DNA of 64,000 nucleotides from Elusimicrobiota bacterium. GTDB taxonomy: Bacteria; Elusimicrobiota; Elusimicrobia; UBA1565; UBA9628. A program made the position numbers and the translations under genes. The notes under the pieces were generated by a model. It did no database searches. It saw nothing but the letters and a program-made list of their open reading frames with translations, and was not told where the DNA came from. Positions 1 through 8,389 of this stretch are shown one piece after another. Location: NCBI GenBank assembly GCA_016218575.1, contig JACRDN010000023.1, positions 100,929 to 164,928 on the forward strand, written 5' to 3'. Every line of letters begins with the position of its first letter. The first letter of the stretch is position 1.

Positions 1-1148
1 GCGGCCGCGGCGACCAAAGCGGCGCGGTCCCAGCCGGGGTTATTCGAGGGGGGGCCGTTATAGGCTAGGGCGCGAGCCTCGGGCCAGCCGAAAGTTTGGG
101 AGCTGAATACTCCGAGTGGAATCAGGATGATGAGCCCCAGAAGGCTTCTTCGAAGCCTTCCACTGGCCCAGGAGGCGGCGCAGGCCCCTAGTCCTATGGC
201 CAAGGCCGGCAAGGCCGGGGCCAGATAGCGCAGTTCCTTGTTGACTCCCATCGTCCAGGCGAGCCATGGCAATAAAAACCATCCCGCTAGAAATTTGGAT
301 GGGGAGAGCTCGCCCATTTTCCTCCAGTTCAACAGGATGAGGGAGAAAAAAACCGCTACGCAACTAAAAGACAGGCCTTGCCCCAAGAACTGCAATTGAG
401 GGGAGACAAACCGCGCCCACGGGCCCGAACCGCCGGGCCCGTAGTCTTTCCCGATGGCCCCGAAGCCCGCGCTCCAGGCGAACCCCAAGGCGTACGGCCA
501 ATTGAAGGCGTACCAGGTCCCGGCGACCAGGACGGCCGCAAGCGCCGCAGTCTTTGCTTGCGGCCGGAGTTCCCGGCGCATGAGCCAAATGCTGGACAGG
601 GCGTAGATCGGAAAAAGGGACTTGGCCAGCAGGCCAAGCCCTAGGATGAGCCCCAGGGAGAATCCTCTCTCTTTTTCTTTTATTTGGAGGATTCTCCACT
701 GGGTCCAGGTGACTAACGTTGCCAGGACGCATTCCACCAAGTAAATCCGGGATAGTCCGTACAACATTGGCATGAGTGCTGCGAAAATGACGGAGAGAAG
801 GCCGGCCTTCTCTCCATAGAGCTTTCGACCGATCTTGTAGCAGAATACCCAGCACAGGGACAGGGCGAGTTGATTCACCCAAAGCGCCGCCCTCTCGCCC
901 GGCCCAAACAGCCAGTAAAACGGAAGAGGCAGGACGGAAATGAGAGGGGCCTTGATCTTGAAGGAAACGACATACTCCCAAGCGAAGGCGGCCATACTTT
1001 GCTTGAGGGCGTAGTAAAAGCGGAAGCTGTTTTCCAAGTACCAGGCGTCGTCCCAGGCCGGGGGCGCCTTGTGATGGAGGATATGCCAGGCGTTGCCGGC
1101 CAGGACCAAAGCGCAGACGCCGAGGGCTGCGGCGCGCCAAGCCTTCAT
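1..1148 (-). CDS. GT-C glycosyltransferase, ArnT/PMT-like (C-terminus off left edge)
   Basis: The minus-strand frame is open from the ATG at 1148 to the first base, so at least 382 residues are present and the C-terminus is missing. The protein is very hydrophobic, with about ten membrane segments. After the first segment comes PAWDDAWYLEN, the acidic motif of the first periplasmic loop in the family-39 (dolichyl-phosphate-mannose/ArnT-like) transferases. It probably moves a sugar from a polyprenyl-phosphate donor to a lipid or protein on the outer face of the inner membrane. The ATG overlaps the end of the flippase gene upstream, so the two are probably co-transcribed. Acceptor and sugar are unknown. 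Confidence 0.8.
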   Translation of the reverse strand, partial: MKAWRAAALGVCALVLAGNAWHILHHKAPPAWDDAWYLENSFRFYYALKQSMAAFAWEYVVSFKIKAPLISVLPLPFYWLFGPGERAALWVNQLALSLCWVFCYKIGRKLYGEKAGLLSVIFAALMPMLYGLSRIYLVECVLATLVTWTQWRILQIKEKERGFSLGLILGLGLLAKSLFPIYALSSIWLMRRELRPQAKTAALAAVLVAGTWYAFNWPYALGFAWSAGFGAIGKDYGPGGSGPWARFVSPQLQFLGQGLSFSCVAVFFSLILLNWRKMGELSPSKFLAGWFLLPWLAWTMGVNKELRYLAPALPALAIGLGACAASWASGRLRRSLLGLIILIPLGVFSSQTFGWPEARALAYNGPPSNNPGWDRAALVAAA

Positions 1149-2815
1149 TTCTTCTGGAGCGACGAGGCCAATGCGTAGGCGGCCAGCCCCAGGCCGTAGG
1201 CCCCGACCAAGGCCAGGACCGCGCCCGTGATGCCCCAGCGCGGGATGAGCAGAAGTCCCAGCGCCGCGTTGGAGAGGCCCGCCACCAAGGAGCCCGCGAC
1301 CGATATGCAGAGGCCGCGGAAGTCCCTGGCCGAATACAGGGCCGCGGCCACGCCGTGGATCAAGATGAGGGCCGCGGCCGCCGCGAAGAGCGCCGCCCAG
1401 TCTAGCCGGAAAGGATATTGCCGGCCGAAGAGGGAGAGAGCCGCGGCCTCGGCCGCGAGGAAAAAGCCCATGGCTCCTAGGGCCATGGGCAGGAAGAATT
1501 TCCTAAAAGTCCTCCACGTGGCGCGCTGGCCCTCGGCGGAGCTGGCCAGCGGCACTAGGACCGAGCTCAGCATGTAAAGGAAGGCGAGGCTCACCTGGGC
1601 GGTGGAGGTGAAGTAGGCGCTGAAAATCCCGACCTCCTGGGCCGAGTGGTGGTGGTGGTGGAGAATGAGCCGTGCGGGCCCCAGGACGCAGGCGATGGCC
1701 AGGAGGTTCAAGGTGGCGACCAAGGCGTATCGGAAAATGAGCCGAAAGGCCGAAGGCTCAAAGGCGGGCTTGAGGTAGGTCCTCAAAGTCCACAGGGAAT
1801 AGAGCGCGGCCACCGCGAGGCTCGAGCACAAAGTTATGATGAGGGCCTCATGGTTGGGCGGGCCCTTCAGGGCGTAGAAAATTAGGAAGGCCGGCGCGGA
1901 AAGCCCATAAATGGCCTCGGCCGCGCCCCGGTAGTCGAAGCGCTTGAGGCCGAGAAGAGGGCTTGAGACCACGATGTAGAAGGCCGTGAAATAAGCGAAG
2001 GCGAGGGAGAGGTTGAATAGCGGGATGGGGAGAGAGAGAATGCCAGCGATAGACTCGCGGCCCGCAGCGGCCGCCAGGAGCCAAAGACTTCCCCAAAGCA
2101 GGAAGGTAGTGAACGTCGTGGAGATGATCTTGGAACGCTCGGCGGGTTTTTTCTCCTCGGAAACGAATTTGCTCATGGCCAGGGGGAAGCCCATCATGGG
2201 CAGTATCTGAAGATACGCGGCGGCGGCGAGCACGAGGTTCGCCTTGCCGTATTCGATCGGCCCGAGCCAGCGCCCCGCCGCCACTTGGGTGAGCAAGGTG
2301 GAGGCCTTGGCCAGGCCATAGAGGAACCCGATCCAGGTAAATCCCCGTAAAAAGGCCATCAAGTGCTGGTTTGGGGTCGGCGAGGCCGAGCCCGGCTCGT
2401 GCCGAGCCTGGGCGAGGGAAGCTTCCATAGCCCCCTTCAGTTCCGAGAACGCCTTGGCTTGGGCGTGCTCGCGGGCCTTGCGCACCCGGCCGGCGCGGCG
2501 CTCGGGAGTCTCGGTTTCGGGCAGGCCATTTGCGGCCTCGACCCACTCCGCGGGGGTTTTGACGAGGTAGAGGCAGTCGCCCATGTGCCTGAGCGCGGGC
2601 AAGGGGCTGGCCAGCACAGCAAGCCCTGTGGCCAGGCACTCGTAGAGCTTGGCCGGGATCACGCCGCGGTTGTACTCGTCGTCGGCGTAAGGAAGCAGGA
2701 GCGCGTCGTAATGGGAGAGTGTTTCCGGCAGTTTGGCGTGCGGCACCGCCGACTTCAGCCTCACCCCTTCGGGGAGCGGCGGCGGCGCCTCCTTTCTCGG
2801 GCCGATCAAGTCCAC
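1145..2815 (-). CDS. Glycosyltransferase C-terminal part fused to Wzx-type flippase
   Basis: The first ~150 residues are the C-terminal Rossmann half of a GT-B glycosyltransferase (ALLLPYADDEYNRGVIPAKLYE is the usual donor-binding stretch). The remaining ~400 residues are a 12-helix polysaccharide flippase of the Wzx/MurJ-like superfamily. The reading frame continues directly from the gene upstream, separated only by a TAG at 2849-2851, so this is the distal part of one broken ~800-residue fusion. The GTG at 2815 may not be a genuine start; a flippase-only start near MAFLRGFTW (about 2360) is possible. A run of five histidines is genuine coding sequence, not a tag. The role would be assembly and export of a lipid-linked glycan. 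Confidence 0.8.
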   Translation of the reverse strand: MDLIGPRKEAPPPLPEGVRLKSAVPHAKLPETLSHYDALLLPYADDEYNRGVIPAKLYECLATGLAVLASPLPALRHMGDCLYLVKTPAEWVEAANGLPETETPERRAGRVRKAREHAQAKAFSELKGAMEASLAQARHEPGSASPTPNQHLMAFLRGFTWIGFLYGLAKASTLLTQVAAGRWLGPIEYGKANLVLAAAAYLQILPMMGFPLAMSKFVSEEKKPAERSKIISTTFTTFLLWGSLWLLAAAAGRESIAGILSLPIPLFNLSLAFAYFTAFYIVVSSPLLGLKRFDYRGAAEAIYGLSAPAFLIFYALKGPPNHEALIITLCSSLAVAALYSLWTLRTYLKPAFEPSAFRLIFRYALVATLNLLAIACVLGPARLILHHHHHSAQEVGIFSAYFTSTAQVSLAFLYMLSSVLVPLASSAEGQRATWRTFRKFFLPMALGAMGFFLAAEAAALSLFGRQYPFRLDWAALFAAAAALILIHGVAAALYSARDFRGLCISVAGSLVAGLSNAALGLLLIPRWGITGAVLALVGAYGLGLAAYALASSLQKK

Positions 2816-2848
2816 TTGGAAGCCCGCATCGGCCAGGGCCCGGATCGG

Positions 2849-3538
2849 CTAGTAGTCGAGGGCGCGCCAAATGGTCCCGAAATAGCAAAGGCGAGTATAG
2901 CCGGAGCGCCGTCGCTCCGGTAGGAAGAAAGCTGGCGCAACTCCATGGTGGAGCTCTTTTACCCGCGGGTGCAGGCGGCTCTTGTCATCATAAAGGGTGC
3001 GCGAGGTCGCGAGCACCAGCGCGCTCTCGGCGATGAGCTCCTTCTCCTTCTTGGCCAGGTCCTTGGGGGGATCGGGCAGGCCGTGGAAATTGTCCACGCA
3101 GTCGTAGACCGTGAGGGCGGGGCTCAAATATTTCAAGGCCTGCAAGGTTGTGTCGGTGGGAAGGTAGCAGACGACGACGGGCGACGGCCCCAAGCCCAGG
3201 GAGTGGAGATTCTCGACGAGACCCGGCACCAGCAGGAAGGAGTTGAGCCTCCTGAATATTCTCCAGGTGGGCGGCAGGACCAGGGGATTGACCACGTGGA
3301 GATTGGCGGGCAGGCGGGCCCCGCGGCGGCGAGACCCTCCGGAGAAGAGCCGCCAAACCTTGTTCCAGAGCCTCGGCAAATCCCGCGGGGAGGGATTGCG
3401 AAAACCGGTGTTCTCGATGAAAAAGACCTCGTGCCCGGCCTCGGCCCACTGCGAGGCGAAGATTTGGTGGCGCTGCCAGGCCGCGTCCCACTCGATGCTA
3501 CTGAGGATGACGATCTGGGACTCAGCGAGCCGGGTCAC
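2849..3538 (-). CDS. Glycosyltransferase N-terminal half, ended by in-frame TAG
   Basis: This is the N-terminal acceptor-binding half of a GT-B glycosyltransferase. It opens with QIVILSSIEWDAAWQRHQ, followed by a segment around YDCVDNFHGLPDP that is common in exopolysaccharide transferases. The frame stops at TAG (2849-2851) after YFGTIWRALDY, exactly where the second Rossmann domain begins, and resumes in the same frame. I chose the GTG at 3538 because GGAGG lies just upstream; a TTG at 3553 is also open. The start overlaps the end of the deacetylase gene. Without readthrough or repair the enzyme would lack its nucleotide-sugar domain. Confidence 0.75.
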   Translation of the reverse strand: MTRLAESQIVILSSIEWDAAWQRHQIFASQWAEAGHEVFFIENTGFRNPSPRDLPRLWNKVWRLFSGGSRRRGARLPANLHVVNPLVLPPTWRIFRRLNSFLLVPGLVENLHSLGLGPSPVVVCYLPTDTTLQALKYLSPALTVYDCVDNFHGLPDPPKDLAKKEKELIAESALVLATSRTLYDDKSRLHPRVKELHHGVAPAFFLPERRRSGYTRLCYFGTIWRALDY

Positions 3539-4289
3539 GGCGCCTCCAGGCAAACCAATCCCAGCTTCCCTCGAGCTTCAGGGAAAAATCGCGCGCCGTG
3601 TCCCAAGCCGTGAGCTCGGTGCGGCAGAGAAGTAGGGGGTCGCGGTCCGGCGCGTTCAAGCCGTAGCGGCTGCAGCCGCCGAGAGCGTAGCCGGCGGCGG
3701 AGGCCGCGTCTCGTACTCTCCGGTTGACGGCTCCATGAGGATAGGAGAGAGTTGTGACGGGCTTGCCCAGGAGGTCTTCCAAAATTTCGCGGCTTTTCAC
3801 CAGCTCATTGGACAGCGCGTCAGCCCCGAGCGAGCTCAGGGCTTTATGGTGATGGCCATGGGCTCCAATCAGAACGTTTTTAAATTGGGAGAGTTCTTTC
3901 AACTCTTTTGCCGTCAGATAAAGGGAATTTTTGCTCAAGACATAGCTCGAAGCCACGAACACCGTGAACGGGATGCCGCGCTTGGCCAGGAGGGGGGCCG
4001 CTACGCGCAAGGTGTCCTTGTAGCCATCGTCGAAGGTAATGGCAACTTGGAGACGGTCGGGGCGGGGCTTGGCAAAGAGAGCCCACTCCCAGTCGGCCCT
4101 GGCCTCGGCCAGGGCCTCCAGGTGTTCCTCGAATCGGCGCGGGGAGAGGCTGAGGCCGTAATGGTCGTTCGGAACGGTGGAGCCTATTGAATGGTACAAG
4201 AGCGCCCTCAGCCCGGCCTTCGGCCGGGCCGCAGGGCGCAGGGCCCAAAGGCGCGAGAGGCCTCGGTAGGCCAGGTGTTTTAGGCTCAT
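3522..4289 (-). CDS. Polysaccharide deacetylase (NodB homology)
   Basis: A 255-residue carbohydrate-esterase-4 protein. Motif 1 is TFDDGY (residues 85-90, with the catalytic and metal-binding Asp pair) and motif 2 is GAHGHHH (142-148, metal-binding His). SYPHG (182-186) is the substrate-groove motif. The family removes N- or O-acetyl groups from amino-sugar polymers. There is no clear signal peptide, so it may act on an intracellular or lipid-linked intermediate. Deacetylase beside FemAB-like and glycosyltransferase genes is a familiar arrangement in exopolysaccharide loci, including those linked to exosortase systems, though no exosortase is visible here. Confidence 0.88.
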   Translation of the reverse strand: MSLKHLAYRGLSRLWALRPAARPKAGLRALLYHSIGSTVPNDHYGLSLSPRRFEEHLEALAEARADWEWALFAKPRPDRLQVAITFDDGYKDTLRVAAPLLAKRGIPFTVFVASSYVLSKNSLYLTAKELKELSQFKNVLIGAHGHHHKALSSLGADALSNELVKSREILEDLLGKPVTTLSYPHGAVNRRVRDAASAAGYALGGCSRYGLNAPDRDPLLLCRTELTAWDTARDFSLKLEGSWDWFAWRRRDPAR

Positions 4290-5293
4290 GCTTTGGAGGC
4301 GAAACGGCTAAGAAGCGCCCCGCAGGGCCCGCGCAAAATTCCGGGCCAAGCCCAATCCCATTCGCCCAGGTACTCGAGCTCGCGGGCCCCGGTCCCTTTC
4401 TTGAAGTCATGCACGCCCTTGGCCTTCTCGGGATCGGCTCCCCCGAGGTCGTAGGTCTTGACCCCGCGCTCGCGGCATATCTGGAGAAGATTCCAGAGGA
4501 GGGCATAGGAGGCGTAGCTTTGCCGTCCGGCCTGGGAGGAAGCGGCCAGAAGATCCCAAGCCTTGCCGTCCTGCGTAGCACAGGCGCGCAGGGCGATCGG
4601 GTTGCCTGCGTCGTCGTCGGCGCGTAGTAGTAGCCATGAGGAGCTGAAGTGTTTTAAAAGTGACCCCAGCTCCTCTTGGCGGTACTGCGCATGCATCCCT
4701 TTGTAATTCTCCATCATCCGGTACACTGCGATCACGTCCTCGGGTTTGGGATTCTCCCAAACCCGAGGACGTGATCGCTTCAGCCCCCGGCGCAAGTTGT
4801 GCGCCCAATTGGCCGAGAGCCCGCGCCGCAATTCCTCCTCGGGTGCTAGCTCCAGCAGGAAGGTGAGATTGCGGTTGAGCGCCTTGGTGGGGTGCTGCCA
4901 GCCGTTTTTTACCAGCGTCTCAACGGAGCCGTTCTGGGGACGGTACGAGCAGAATCGCATATAAACCGGTCCGCTCCCGCCGGACTCCCGTAAAACTGAA
5001 CGCAGGCCATCGTCCCAAAGCTCGGGGCCGCCCAAGGGCCCGCCGCGGGCCCAGAGCACGGTGAACCCGAGGCGCCTCTTGGCGAGGAATTGCGTCGCGG
5101 CCAAAGGAGCGCCGTCCTCGCCAATGGCGAGGGCCCTCAAGGCGCGCCAGCCGAAGTTCTCCTTGTGGCGCGCCCAGGACGAGCCTTGGAAGGGGTTGCC
5201 GTCAGGCAACCCCTGGAGAATTGCATCCCAAGCCGCGTCCGGGTAGCTCTCGGGCAAAAGCCTCCAGGTCACCATAGGAAATGGGCGAGCCAC
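4286..5293 (-). CDS. FemAB-like (GNAT-fold) acyltransferase
   Basis: A 335-residue protein of the FemAB/GNAT superfamily. The signature near the C-terminus is YDLGGADPEKAKGVHDFKKG, typical of FemX/FemAB peptidoglycan-bridge enzymes and their exopolysaccharide-locus relatives. Such enzymes usually transfer an aminoacyl group from tRNA; the related polysaccharide-locus proteins have no proven substrate. It overlaps the deacetylase gene downstream by 4 bases. A perfect 23-bp inverted repeat (4728-4778) and a 9-bp one (5193-5214) lie inside the coding sequence without breaking the frame. Confidence 0.8.
   Translation of the reverse strand: MARPFPMVTWRLLPESYPDAAWDAILQGLPDGNPFQGSSWARHKENFGWRALRALAIGEDGAPLAATQFLAKRRLGFTVLWARGGPLGGPELWDDGLRSVLRESGGSGPVYMRFCSYRPQNGSVETLVKNGWQHPTKALNRNLTFLLELAPEEELRRGLSANWAHNLRRGLKRSRPRVWENPKPEDVIAVYRMMENYKGMHAQYRQEELGSLLKHFSSSWLLLRADDDAGNPIALRACATQDGKAWDLLAASSQAGRQSYASYALLWNLLQICRERGVKTYDLGGADPEKAKGVHDFKKGTGARELEYLGEWDWAWPGILRGPCGALLSRFASKA
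4728..4778. repeat. Perfect 23-bp intragenic inverted repeat, 5-base loop
   Basis: The left arm at 4728-4750 and right arm at 4756-4778 are exact reverse complements around the loop ATTCT. The structure lies wholly inside the FemAB-like gene and both arms are read in frame (RSRPRVWEN and NPKPEDVIA). Such a long perfect palindrome is not expected by chance. It could be a palindromic element inserted in frame, or a hairpin that affects the mRNA. Confidence 0.9.
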
Positions 5294-6312
5294 ACGTTCT
5301 TATAATGCTTGGGCGCGCGCGCGGCCACCGAGTCCGGCAGGTCGGGCCAGGGCAGCGGGTAAAGGCCGAGCCGCTTGAGGGCCGCTAGAGCTTTAGGCAA
5401 TCCCTGCGGCTCGGCTCGGAAAGGGTAGCCGTAGGGAACGACGCCCTCGGGCAATGCCTCGAAGACAGGACGCAGCTCCGCTTGACACAGAGCGTTCTCC
5501 ACGAGCGCATAAAGTTCTCTGCGCCGAGCCGCTTCAATCTCGGGATCGGCGACGGCGATGGGACGGCTGAGCTCCAGACATGGCTCGGCCGGCAAGGGGA
5601 GTTCGCGCTCTGCGGCCGGTTTTTCGGTCGAGCTGCCGTTTCCCAATCGGCGCAGTGTCCTGAAAAGCCGCAGGCCCGCCAGGCTTGCGCGCGCGCCGCA
5701 GGCCCCGGCCAGCATCCGATAGGAATTCTTGAGTTTGAACCGGAGGTCCCCGCTTGGAGCGAACGTCGGAGCGGGGCCGCTCTTCCAGGCGCGGCCGCCA
5801 GAGAGCGCCAAAGCGGCGCCGTTGGGCAGAGCCAGGCTCTTGCGCAGGCTGAAAATCCCCATGTCCGCGCGCAGGCCGAGGAGACGACCGTCCTCGTCCC
5901 GGCTGAAGAGACCGTGGGCGTTGTCCTCGATCAGGATGGCCCCCGTCCTCCGGCAATAGTCGCGGAAGGGCGCCAGGGACTGCGGGAAGCCGAAGAAATT
6001 CACCGCGACCACGGCCTTGGCGCCGGGCCAAGTCTCGGGAGGCGAGGCCGGTTCGAGCTCCGCGCTGACCGGGTAAAATGCCGGCCGGGCCCCGACTGCC
6101 GCCGCCGCGGACAAAAGATCCCGGCAAATGAACTCTGGAAAAAGGACATTCTCGCCGGGCCCGATGTCCGAGGCCCTCAGGCCGGCGGCCAGGGCCCGCC
6201 GGCCGAAGCTGTGGAAAGTCAGTTCGTGCCCCGGCGCCAAATCCTCGAGACGCCAAGGCGTGGCCGCCGGAGGCGGGGCGTAGACGGCGGCGGCGAGCGC
6301 CAAGTTATCCAC
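5269..6312 (-). CDS. DegT/DnrJ/EryC1/StrS-fold PLP protein, divergent
   Basis: A 347-residue protein with the fold-type I aminotransferase layout of the DegT family: a small N-terminal segment, VVAVNFFGFPQSL, the PLP-binding IEDNAHG, and FSLRKSLALPNGA, where the Lys probably forms the Schiff base. The usual glycine-rich GEGG after the lysine is replaced by LPNGA, so it belongs to a side branch whose members occur in surface-polysaccharide loci. The start is a GTG at 6310-6312, inside the DnaA-box palindrome, overlapping the preceding glycosyltransferase by 8 bases. Substrate unknown. Confidence 0.7.
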   Translation of the reverse strand: MDNLALAAAVYAPPPAATPWRLEDLAPGHELTFHSFGRRALAAGLRASDIGPGENVLFPEFICRDLLSAAAAVGARPAFYPVSAELEPASPPETWPGAKAVVAVNFFGFPQSLAPFRDYCRRTGAILIEDNAHGLFSRDEDGRLLGLRADMGIFSLRKSLALPNGAALALSGGRAWKSGPAPTFAPSGDLRFKLKNSYRMLAGACGARASLAGLRLFRTLRRLGNGSSTEKPAAERELPLPAEPCLELSRPIAVADPEIEAARRRELYALVENALCQAELRPVFEALPEGVVPYGYPFRAEPQGLPKALAALKRLGLYPLPWPDLPDSVAARAPKHYKNVWLAHFLW

Positions 6313-6345
6313 AAAAACTTCCCGGGAAGTTTTTGTGGATAACTT
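6302..6345. repeat. 44-bp perfect palindrome with two inverted DnaA boxes
   Basis: Bases 6302-6323 are the exact reverse complement of 6324-6345. Each arm carries TTATCCACA, the consensus DnaA box, so two boxes face each other across a CCCGGG core. The palindrome codes for the last residues of the glycosyltransferase (VIHKNFPGSFCG and stop) and supplies the GTG start of the next gene. A degenerate copy lies at 23520-23561, so this is a dispersed element rather than a one-off. Confidence 0.9.
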
Positions 6346-7258
6346 TCCGGTCGAGCTCCCTCCAGGCCCAAGATAGCGCCTTGACGGCGTTCTTGAGGTC
6401 GAACGGGAAGGTCCGGAGCATTTTCAGGGCGTACTGGCGCTGCTTCTCGGGCTCCTCGCCGTAGCTCATGAGCTGACCCAAAGCGGAGCGGTAGACTGCT
6501 GAAAGCCGCTTGCGTTTTCGCAAGCGGCTGATGAGGCCGTCGTCGTCGCCGAAGTATGTTTTGAAGTGGTCCTTGAGCAGGGCCTCCAGGTTGCCGTGGT
6601 GATACTCGATCCGCCGAGAGGCCGCGCGCTCGACCAGCTGGTACTCGCCTAGGACCTGGTCGAGGAAATGGAAGCGCGCCACGCGCGAGAGCCTCATCCA
6701 GAAATCGTAATCCTCCACGGTGTTGAACTCGGGGTTCTCGCGGAAGCCCCCGATCTCGAGGGCCTTGTCCCTAAGGAAAACCGAAGCCGAGGGGGAGAGC
6801 GCGTTGCCCCTAAAGAGCAGGCGCTCGTACATGCGAGGCTCGGTCGGGCCGTTGCGCGAAAGGCGGACGACCTTTCCGTCCTTGGTGACGTTCTCGTTGT
6901 GGCAGATAAGATCCGCTTCCGGGTGCCTCTCGAACTCGGACATCACGACCGCGAGCTTCTCCGGGCGCCAGAGGTCGTCGTGGTCAAGAAGCGCTATGTA
7001 GCGGCCCTCGGCCGCGCGCATGCCCGCGTTGCGGGCGGCGGCGATCTTCTTGTTGGGCTGACGCAGGCAGGAGCCAGACAGGTGGTGGCGGTTAAGGTAG
7101 TTTTCCACCACCTCATGCGTTCCATCCGAGGAGCCATCATCGGTCACCACGATCTCGTAGTCCGCGAAGGTCTGGGCCCGCACCGAGTCCAAGGTCTTCT
7201 CGATGAAGGCGGCGGCGTTGTAGGCGGGGATGACGACCGAAACCGTGGCCTTGGGCAT
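6305..7258 (-). CDS. Family-2 glycosyltransferase
   Basis: A GT-A glycosyltransferase of 317 residues. The N-terminus VSVVIPAYNAAAFIEKTL and TDDGSSDGT bind the nucleotide-sugar; LLDHDDLW carries the metal-binding acidic motif, and VEDYDFWMRL is the acceptor-side ED motif. There are no membrane segments, so it acts on the cytoplasmic side, adding one sugar to a lipid-linked glycan. The last 12 codons come from the palindrome at 6302-6345, so the natural C-terminus may have been replaced. An 11-bp hairpin (6505-6530) also lies in the gene. Confidence 0.9.
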   Translation of the reverse strand: MPKATVSVVIPAYNAAAFIEKTLDSVRAQTFADYEIVVTDDGSSDGTHEVVENYLNRHHLSGSCLRQPNKKIAAARNAGMRAAEGRYIALLDHDDLWRPEKLAVVMSEFERHPEADLICHNENVTKDGKVVRLSRNGPTEPRMYERLLFRGNALSPSASVFLRDKALEIGGFRENPEFNTVEDYDFWMRLSRVARFHFLDQVLGEYQLVERAASRRIEYHHGNLEALLKDHFKTYFGDDDGLISRLRKRKRLSAVYRSALGQLMSYGEEPEKQRQYALKMLRTFPFDLKNAVKALSWAWRELDRKVIHKNFPGSFCG

Positions 7259-7271
7259 TCGGAGGATGGCG

Positions 7272-8180
7272 TTAAATTCCGGCCCTCATGGAATCCTTCA
7301 TGGCCTCGAGGCCTTCCTTGAGGCCCAGGGGAGCGACGCCTAGCTCGCGCTCCATGCGGCCCGTCAAGAAGGAGGTGTTCTTTGGGCGGGGCGCTATGCT
7401 GGGAAAATAGGAGCTCGCCACGGGCTTGATCAGGGACTTGTCGAGACCGAAGGCCTCGGCCACGGCCAGGCCGAACTCGTGGCGGTTGACCACGTCCCTG
7501 CCGGCGAGGTGGAAAACCCCGGACGGGGTTTTGCGCGCCATGGCCCAGAGAGCCTTGCCGCATTGGCGGTTGAAGAGGGGGTTTTCGTAGACGTCGTTGA
7601 CGAGGGGCGCTTCCTCGCCGCGCAGGAGCTTCTCGTAGATCCATGTGGCGGGGTTGGGCCGGCAAACCACGTGGTTCCAACCGTACATGAGGATGGGGCG
7701 GGCGACGGCGAAGCGCTCCAAGGTCTCGCTCACGAGCCTCTCGCACTCCACCTTGATCCGGCCGTACTTGTTGACCGGGCGCACGGGGTCGGACTCGCGG
7801 TAGGGGGCGGCTTTGCCGTCGAAGACCGCGTTCGTGGAAACATAGATCATATATATTCCGTGGCGCCGGCAGGCCGAGCTTACGTTGAGGGTGCCCACGA
7901 TGTTGGACTCGAGGCTCTCGGCGTAATGCTTCTCCACGTAGTCCACGCTCGCGATGCCGGCGGCGTGGATTACCGCGGAGAATCGGTATTTCTTGAAAAG
8001 GGCGTCCACCTTGCGCTTGTCGCGGATGTCGAGGACGACGTGCTTGGCTTTGGAATCGGGCACCGCGTAGTCGCGCTGGTGCAGGCTCAATATCTTGAGG
8101 CCCTTGGGGGCGGTTTCCTCCAGGCCCTTGCCCAGGAGCCCGGTGCCCCCCGTGACCAGAATAGTGTTAGTTTTAGGCAT
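7272..8180 (-). CDS. RmlD-like SDR, dTDP-4-dehydrorhamnose reductase family
   Basis: A 302-residue short-chain reductase. It begins TNTILVTGGTGLLG (NAD(P)-binding GxxGxxG), has VSTNAVFDG and the catalytic YGRIK (YxxxK), and ends with the substrate-binding half of the RmlD family. The family reduces nucleotide-bound 4-keto-6-deoxy sugars. It is the first gene of the minus-strand run, and the glycosyltransferase follows after 13 bases. No rmlA, rmlB or rmlC is adjacent, so the precise sugar is unknown. Confidence 0.8.
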   Translation of the reverse strand: MPKTNTILVTGGTGLLGKGLEETAPKGLKILSLHQRDYAVPDSKAKHVVLDIRDKRKVDALFKKYRFSAVIHAAGIASVDYVEKHYAESLESNIVGTLNVSSACRRHGIYMIYVSTNAVFDGKAAPYRESDPVRPVNKYGRIKVECERLVSETLERFAVARPILMYGWNHVVCRPNPATWIYEKLLRGEEAPLVNDVYENPLFNRQCGKALWAMARKTPSGVFHLAGRDVVNRHEFGLAVAEAFGLDKSLIKPVASSYFPSIAPRPKNTSFLTGRMERELGVAPLGLKEGLEAMKDSMRAGI

Positions 8181-8389
8181 GCGGAGGAGATGTAATTATA
8201 GTATTTTGGGGCGTGCGCGCGTATTGCCTGATGCTCGCCCTCTACCACGAGGACGCGCGGGCGTGGTTCACCGACGTCAGCGTGATTTCTGAGTAGGCCT
8301 TTCGGCCCGGGTGAGGCTAGGTCCAAAATTGGATTTTATCTTCCCCAATGGCCCAGGATTCTATTGGGATGCGGGCCTAAACTCCTGTT
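8181..8389. other. Intergenic region between divergent operons
   Basis: About 210 bases separate two divergent genes, so promoters for both must be here. No clear -35/-10 pair stands out. CCCAAT (8345) and ATTGGG (8366) form a short inverted repeat ahead of the plus-strand gene. A 26-codon open stretch at 8215-8295 could be a relic of a coding sequence, but nothing identifies it. Confidence 0.3.

Noticed and set aside
1646..1666. Repeated GTG run, five His codons on the other strand, as in a cloning tag
   Set aside because: It lies within a continuous flippase frame between membrane helices, with no vector-like sequence nearby.
6302..6345. The DnaA-box palindrome as a chromosomal origin
   Set aside because: There are only two boxes, no AT-rich unwinding region, and no dnaA, dnaN or parAB genes nearby.
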